This document shows, one piece after another, positions 59,642-64,000 of a stretch of DNA of 64,000 nt. Source of the DNA: Actinomadura meyerae (GTDB lineage: Bacteria; Actinomycetota; Actinomycetes; Streptosporangiales; Streptosporangiaceae). Position 1 is the stretch's first letter, and each line of letters starts with the position of its first letter. Both the position numbers and the translations under genes were made by a program. Under the pieces are notes generated by a model that ran no database searches, had not been told where the DNA came from, and worked only from the letters and a program-made list of their open reading frames with translations. The stretch spans positions 1 through 64,000 of the forward strand of contig NZ_FZOR01000018.1 in assembly GCF_900188445.1 (NCBI RefSeq), in the 5' to 3' direction.

Positions 59642-61678
59642 TCACTCGGCCCAGGGTGCCGGAACGGCGTCGGCCCTCACCTGAGTCCAGACGCCGCCTA
59701 CGGCGTCGTACACCGCGAGCGGGGTCTCGTCGCCGTCCTCGGACGCCCGCCACAGCCGTGTGCCGTGGGGCAGCCGCATGGGGGCGCCCGCGGGCCGCTT
59801 CTCGGGGACGGGCGGCACGTCCGGCACCGGATTCGCGGGCCGCTCGGGCACGGGCCGGGGGACCGGCGGCGCGTCGCCGCGCGGCTGCTCCCGCGGATGC
59901 TGCTCCGCGGGCGGCACCTCGGTGGGCCGCAGCGCCGTGGCCGGTGCCTCGGCGGGCCGCTGCGTCGCGGCGGGCGGCTGCGTCGCGGCGGGCGGCTGCG
60001 TCGCGGCGGGCGGCTGCGTCGCGGCGGGCGGCTGCGTCGCGGCGGGCGGCTGCTCGGCGGGCCTCGGCGTCGCAGGCGGCTGTGCCGGGGGTGCCTGCGA
60101 CGCGGGTGGCTGCGTCGCGGGCGGCTGCGCCGGGGGCGGCTGCGTCGCGGGCGGCCGCGGCTCCGGTGTGCGGTCGTCGGAGCGTCCGTCCACCGGCTTC
60201 TCGGCCGGCCTGCCGGCCGGATCGGCGGACGGGCCGTCGGCCGCGGTCTCGGACGGCCTGTCCGCCGGCCTGTCCGCCGGCTTGTCCGTCGGTGCGCCGA
60301 GCGGAGGCGCGGCGGCCGCCGCCGGTTCGCGCGGTTCGGGCTCGGCCGTGCCCGCCGCGAGCGCCGCCCGCAGGTCGTCCACCGAGTACGGGTCGATGGC
60401 CGTGTGCGAGTCGTCGTAGGAGTCACCCGGGTCGTCCGCGCCGGGCAGGCTCGGGACGGAACCGTTCAAGCCGGGAACGGAACCGTTCACCCCGGGCGCC
60501 GCACCGTTCAGACCCGGCACGGCACCGTTCGGACCGGGGGCCGCCCCGTTCAGCCCTGGAACCGCCCCGTTCAGATTCGGTGCCGAGCCGCCGGCGACGG
60601 GGTTCGGCCCGGAGAGCGCGGTGGGATCGACCCTGCCGTACGGATTCGACGACTCCTCCGGAACCGCGGCGGGGGGCGCCTCCGGGCCGCCGCCCAGCCG
60701 CACGAGGGCGGACGAGTCGAGCAGCACCTCGCTGGGCAGCCCCCAGTTGATCGCCACGCGCCAGGCGGGGTCCGGCCAGGCGGCGGCCAGCCGCGCGAAG
60801 GTGGTGCGCCGGTACAGCCCGGGATGGCGGTCGCCGGTGCGCGCGAGCGCGCCCGGAGAGGTGAACACGATGACGTGGGTGTCGCCGCCGATGGTGATGG
60901 TGGGGAACTCGGCGCGGTCGGGATCCTCCACGGCGGAGGCGGTCGCCGGGAGCACGAGGTCGGCGCTCTCCAGCAGCCGGAAGTAGGTGGTGTTGTCCCC
61001 GTTCGCCTTGGCCTCGGCCAGGCGCGGCTCCAGCAGGTCGGCCTCCGCGCCCGGTACCCCGTCCGTCGGCAGCGGCAGCGGCGTGCCCGCCGGAGGAAGA
61101 CCGGCCGGCTGCGCGCCCATCGCGGGCAGGGCACCGCCCACCTCGGGCAGGGCACCGCCCACCTCGGGCAGCGCACCGCCGGACGCGGCGCGCCGCTTGT
61201 TCACCCTGGACGGGTCGGCGACGTCGATGCCGAACCCGACGAGTTCGATGAGGCCCGTCCCGTGCCGGTGGAACGACTCGTACACGAGGTCGGACGGGCG
61301 CCGGACGCCCTGGACGTCGCGCAGGGCGGTGACCATCACGTCGGCCAGCCGCGCGTAGTCGCCGTCCGTCACGCCCAGCATCCCGCCGGGGGCGCCTGCC
61401 TCGGGCAGCTCCGTCCACCAGTTGCGCGGCGCGGGGTCGGCGGGCGGGCGCCAGCCCGCGTCGCTCATGACCTCCTCGTCGGCCAGGGTGAGCAGCAGCG
61501 GGCCGTCCAGGAAGTTGTTGCTCACGGCCTCGGCGTAGAGCCGGTCGGGCTCGCGCATGGCCTGGACGTAGTGACGGCTCTCCTCCCGCTCGCGCACGAT
61601 GAGGATCGTGTCGCGCTCGAGCCCCGCCAGCTCACGTCCCAGCCGCCGGGCGAACTCGGACCACTCCAACAAGATCAC
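59642..61678 (-). CDS. Large SseB-domain protein, paralogue of the downstream gene
   Basis: A 678-residue protein of the same plan as the gene at 57569. The N-terminal part has WSEFARRLGRELAGLERDTILIV and NWWTELPEAG; the SseB-like part has EPRLAEAKANGDNTTYFRLLESADLVLP, VIVFTSPGALA and WPDPAWRVAINWGLPSEVLL. The linker has three repeat sets: GGALPEV, NGAxPGL and PPAATQ. It ends with MRLPHGTRLWRASEDGDETPLAVYD, homologous to the other's C-terminus, but lacks the ~100 residue unit found before it there. Start GTG 61678 sits too close to agggag; TTG 61672 is better spaced. It is in an apparent leftward operon. Confidence 0.75.
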   Translation of the reverse strand: MILLEWSEFARRLGRELAGLERDTILIVREREESRHYVQAMREPDRLYAEAVSNNFLDGPLLLTLADEEVMSDAGWRPPADPAPRNWWTELPEAGAPGGMLGVTDGDYARLADVMVTALRDVQGVRRPSDLVYESFHRHGTGLIELVGFGIDVADPSRVNKRRAASGGALPEVGGALPEVGGALPAMGAQPAGLPPAGTPLPLPTDGVPGAEADLLEPRLAEAKANGDNTTYFRLLESADLVLPATASAVEDPDRAEFPTITIGGDTHVIVFTSPGALARTGDRHPGLYRRTTFARLAAAWPDPAWRVAINWGLPSEVLLDSSALVRLGGGPEAPPAAVPEESSNPYGRVDPTALSGPNPVAGGSAPNLNGAVPGLNGAAPGPNGAVPGLNGAAPGVNGSVPGLNGSVPSLPGADDPGDSYDDSHTAIDPYSVDDLRAALAAGTAEPEPREPAAAAAPPLGAPTDKPADRPADRPSETAADGPSADPAGRPAEKPVDGRSDDRTPEPRPPATQPPPAQPPATQPPASQAPPAQPPATPRPAEQPPAATQPPAATQPPAATQPPAATQPPAATQRPAEAPATALRPTEVPPAEQHPREQPRGDAPPVPRPVPERPANPVPDVPPVPEKRPAGAPMRLPHGTRLWRASEDGDETPLAVYDAVGGVWTQVRADAVPAPWAE
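59960..60049. repeat. 18-bp tandem repeat, five copies (encodes PPAATQ)
   Basis: Five perfect copies of ctgcgtcgcggcgggcgg run from 59960 to 60049 with no spacers. They lie in the reading frame of the SseB-like gene and encode a repeated six-residue unit (PPAATQ) in its linker. Direct end-to-end copies inside a CDS, so not a CRISPR array. Confidence 0.9.
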
Positions 61679-61781
61679 TCCCTACGACCGGGGGCCGGGC
61701 CCTCGGGCCCCGGAGACCCCGGCGAGACCATGCCCGGGTCCCGATGATTGTCGCCGGGGACGCCGCGCGCAAACCGGGAGT

Positions 61782-63407
61782 TCACCCGGGCGGGGGTTCG
61801 TGACCAAGCACACGCAGCGCGTCGCGGAGCGCGTCCGGGGCGTGCCCGTGGCGGTCGAGGACGTCCATGAGCCGGTGCAGGATCTCGTGCCGCTCGTACC
61901 CGGCGTCCAGCAGCGCCTGGGCGGTCGTCCACAGCTGCGGGGGCCGGCCGTCCCACAGCCGCTCGGCGAGGCGCTCGTGCGCCTCGACGTGGGCCTCGTC
62001 CGCGCCGGGATGCTCGAACTCCAGGATGGCGCGGCGGTCCTCCGGGTCGGCCGGGTCGAGTTTCGACAGGTTGATGTACCCGTGCCGGCCCGACCGCCGG
62101 TGGGTGCCCGACAGGAACGGCATGGCGAACGCGCGGCGCGGCAGCGCCTCGAGGTCGCCGTCGGGCAGCAGCCGGTCGACGAGGTCGCGGTCGAGGCCGA
62201 AGGCGGACGGGTCGCGGTAGGCGTCGGCGAACTTCGCGGTGGCGTCCCACAGGGCGTCCAGGGTGGCCCTGATGCCCTCCTCGGGGAGGCCCGTGCGCCG
62301 CCCGGCCCACCGGACCCAGGCGGCCAGGACGTGAGGGACAGCCTCTTGTTCCGCCGGGGAGAGCAGAACCTTTCTCGGCAGCCAGTCGAGCAGGAACATC
62401 TCGCACTTGACCGGCGAGACCCGCAGCGGGCGGCCGAAGTCGTGGGTGCAGCCGTAGTCGATGATCCGGTCCACGCACCGGCTCGCCGCCGAGCGGTCCG
62501 ACAGCTCCTCGGCCTCGTCCGAGGCGAGGAACCGGGCCGCGATCGTGGCGCGCCTGTCCCGCCCGTACACCGGCGGCTGGGGCAGCCGCCCGCCGAGCGG
62601 CAGGATGCCCACGCGCGCGCGGACGAACGCGTGGTAGGTGGCGAAGGTGTCGCTCACGGGCGGGTCGTCGAGGTCGTCGGTGAGTTCCAGTGCGCTCCGC
62701 AGCAGCGCCGCGGTGTCGCGCAGGTCGAGTTCCTCGAACTGCATCAGCGGGTTGTCGCGGCCGTCGCGGCGGCACCGGTCGAGGAGCGCGTCGACCCGGG
62801 AGGAGACCCAGGCGTCCCTGACCATGCCGGCGGCCGCCGGTGCCGCGGGGGCGGGGTGGGCGAACGGGTCGCCGGACGGGCGGACGGCCGCGGCCTTGGT
62901 GCGGTCGACCACGATGACCAGGGCGTGCCGTTCGGTGCCGCCGTAGGTGTAGGTGCAGATGACGGAGTCCTGGTCGCCGTAGACGTCGCGGGAGACGAAG
63001 CACCCCTCCGGCTCCACCCTCCCCACGCGGTCGGCCCAGCCGGGCCGCGTGACACCGGCCGCCATCAGCTCCCGGGCCGCGCGCTCGGCCTTGGCCGCCT
63101 GCCGGGGCGTGCCCATGTGGGCCATCCCGGTCAGCAGCGCCAGCGCGGCGGGGGTGGCGGCGGCACCGGCGTAGTCGACCAGCGCCTCGCCGATGAGCTC
63201 CTCGACGTCGCCGTCGGGCAGCCGGTGCCCCCACCAGGAACCGAGGATCTCGCTGACGATCAGTTCCGCGTCCAGGGGGCTGCGCACGGCGAGGAGCTCG
63301 CGCGCGTGCTGCAGCATGCCGTCGAAGATGGCCGAGACCTCGTCCGGGGGGATGTGGCCGTCCCGGGCCGGGTCCTCGGAGGGGCGGTTGCGGCTACGGG
63401 GACTCAC
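61782..63407 (-). CDS. Conserved hypothetical protein, 541 aa
   Basis: A 541-residue soluble protein, beginning MSPRSRNRPSEDPARDGHIPPDEVSAIFDGM. The middle (about 245-345) has the segments TFATYHAFVRARVGILPLGGRLPQPP and CEMFLLDWLPRKVLLSPAEQEAVPHVLAAW. A C-terminal helical part (RLAERLWDGRPPQLWTTAQALLDAGYERHEILHRLMDVL) resembles domains that follow SEC-C or DUF1841-like segments in other bacteria. I cannot assign a function. It is the upstream gene of the SseB-like pair (103 bp gap) on the same strand. Confidence 0.65.
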   Translation of the reverse strand: MSPRSRNRPSEDPARDGHIPPDEVSAIFDGMLQHARELLAVRSPLDAELIVSEILGSWWGHRLPDGDVEELIGEALVDYAGAAATPAALALLTGMAHMGTPRQAAKAERAARELMAAGVTRPGWADRVGRVEPEGCFVSRDVYGDQDSVICTYTYGGTERHALVIVVDRTKAAAVRPSGDPFAHPAPAAPAAAGMVRDAWVSSRVDALLDRCRRDGRDNPLMQFEELDLRDTAALLRSALELTDDLDDPPVSDTFATYHAFVRARVGILPLGGRLPQPPVYGRDRRATIAARFLASDEAEELSDRSAASRCVDRIIDYGCTHDFGRPLRVSPVKCEMFLLDWLPRKVLLSPAEQEAVPHVLAAWVRWAGRRTGLPEEGIRATLDALWDATAKFADAYRDPSAFGLDRDLVDRLLPDGDLEALPRRAFAMPFLSGTHRRSGRHGYINLSKLDPADPEDRRAILEFEHPGADEAHVEAHERLAERLWDGRPPQLWTTAQALLDAGYERHEILHRLMDVLDRHGHAPDALRDALRVLGHEPPPG

Positions 63408-63562
63408 CCCCCTAGCCTCTCAAATCGCGCGTACACGATGGCCCGGACACGGCCGAATACCGGACGGGATCCGCGCCCGGCCCCGTGCCGTCTCTCCCCC
63501 CCCGCGCCGTCTCTCCCCCCCGGGCCGTCTCCCCCGGGCCGCTCAGCCGTCCGCCGGACTGC

Positions 63563-63808
63563 TCAGCCGTCGGCCCCGCCCGAGGCCCGCCCGGACGGCG
63601 GCTCCGACTTCAGGACGCCGGTGAGATGCTCGCGCGCCATCCGCTCCACCCTGTCGGGCGTGGCGTCCAGGCCCAGGTGGTCCATGCATGCCCGGACGTC
63701 GTCCACGCACCGCCGGACCGCGTCCGAGGGGAAGGTGGTGAACTCGTCGCACAGGCGCCGTGCGAGCGCTTCGCGGGTCTCGATTTGGTGATCGGTCAGT
63801 GCAGGCAT
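63563..63808 (-). CDS. Small helical protein, three-helix bundle type
   Basis: An 81-residue protein, predicted almost entirely helical: MPALTDHQIETREALARRLCDEF, then SDAVRRCVDDVRACMDHLGL, then DATPDRVERMAREHLTGVL. It resembles the small three-helix-bundle dimerisation proteins of actinomycetes, but the match is by eye. The ATG at 63808 has no strong ribosome site, though gtgcgcaag is upstream. It lies 155 bp upstream of the 541-residue gene on the same strand. Confidence 0.55.
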   Translation of the reverse strand: MPALTDHQIETREALARRLCDEFTTFPSDAVRRCVDDVRACMDHLGLDATPDRVERMAREHLTGVLKSEPPSGRASGGADG

Positions 63809-64000
63809 CTTGCGCACACCTCCGCGCACGGGGTTCCGGCAGGCGGGGACGCCGCCGGCCGAGGCGAAGCGCGGCACGGACCGGCCCCGGCGGGGGGATT
63901 CCGTGGAAACCCCGCCTCGATGTCCCATTCCAGCGCTTTCACGGGAAGAGTCAAGACATGCGGGGGGTGGCGTTCGGCAAATTCTGGACGGCTCTCAGGA
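63809..64000. other. Window end, no feature found
   Basis: I see no supportable gene or repeat in these 192 bases. They hold GC-rich sequence and the possible promoter region of the small helical protein; a gene may begin past the window's end. Confidence 0.5.

Noticed and set aside
59960..60049. Regular 18-bp repeats that could suggest a CRISPR array
   Set aside because: The copies are end to end without spacers, in frame, and encode a protein linker.

Overview
The window is about 64 kb of very GC-rich, actinobacterial chromosome. It most resembles Actinomadura or another member of the Thermomonosporaceae. Evidence for this is the paired DUF397, DUF4192 and DUF1707 proteins, the lexA / LysM / nrdR / nrdJ neighbourhood, an ECF41 sigma factor, and a tmsA-tmsB pair for 10-methyl (tuberculostearic-type) fatty acids, a lipid marker of Actinomadura. 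The genus call is an inference; the phylum is secure. Nothing looks like an integrated phage, IS element, CRISPR array or tRNA.

Layout. 1-417: the end of an rRNA operon (23S 3' end, 5S, terminator). 424-7840: a small kinase, DUF397, DUF523, a GAF-SpoIIE phosphatase, then a leftward oxidative set (TetR, AurF-like diiron oxygenase, Baeyer-Villiger-type monooxygenase, SDR). 8072-17952: an ABC/FtsX exporter, an AlaA-type aminotransferase, a DinG helicase, DUF4192, a NodB-type deacetylase and a DUF1707 membrane protein. 18150-20864: tmsAB. 20939-31434: small regulator-enzyme units, several divergent with visible operators (TetR/DUF4267, TetR/aldo-keto reductase, XRE/SDR), plus a DNA ligase, a GMC oxidoreductase and a P450. 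31468-41028: a housekeeping block with an acyl-CoA ligase, leuS behind a leucine-codon leader, lexA divergent from a LysM division-inhibitor-like gene with two SOS boxes, and nrdR-nrdJ behind two NrdR-type boxes. 41195-50278: ECF41 sigma factor and a sugar-epimerase-like protein, DoxX, pirin, a permuted lipoate ligase, a double TerD protein, an HhH-GPD protein, RNase HII and a haloalkane dehalogenase-like hydrolase. 50431-57147: a membrane-anchored double AAA+ protein, an AlkZ-like protein, a histidine phosphatase and pxpABC. 57204-63808: a leftward set of mostly unknown proteins, including two paralogous SseB/chaperone-like proteins with long repetitive linkers and a small gene overlapping the second.

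How genes work together. nrdR-nrdJ couples dNTP synthesis to its repressor, next to the SOS regulator lexA. tmsA and tmsB are the two enzymes needed to methylenate and then reduce a membrane acyl chain. pxpA, pxpB and pxpC are translationally coupled and make one 5-oxoprolinase. The ABC ATPase and its permease overlap by four bases. Several genes appear to be transcribed as leaderless mRNAs, with a -10 hexamer 6-8 nt before the start codon.

Most interesting: the leuS leader (an 11-codon ORF with three consecutive Leu codons, followed by two hairpins), the paralogous SseB-like pair with its overlapping small gene, the 20-bp perfect inverted repeat between the SDR and XRE genes, and the repeated operators next to two TetR genes. 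All identifications come from reading motifs; no database search was run.
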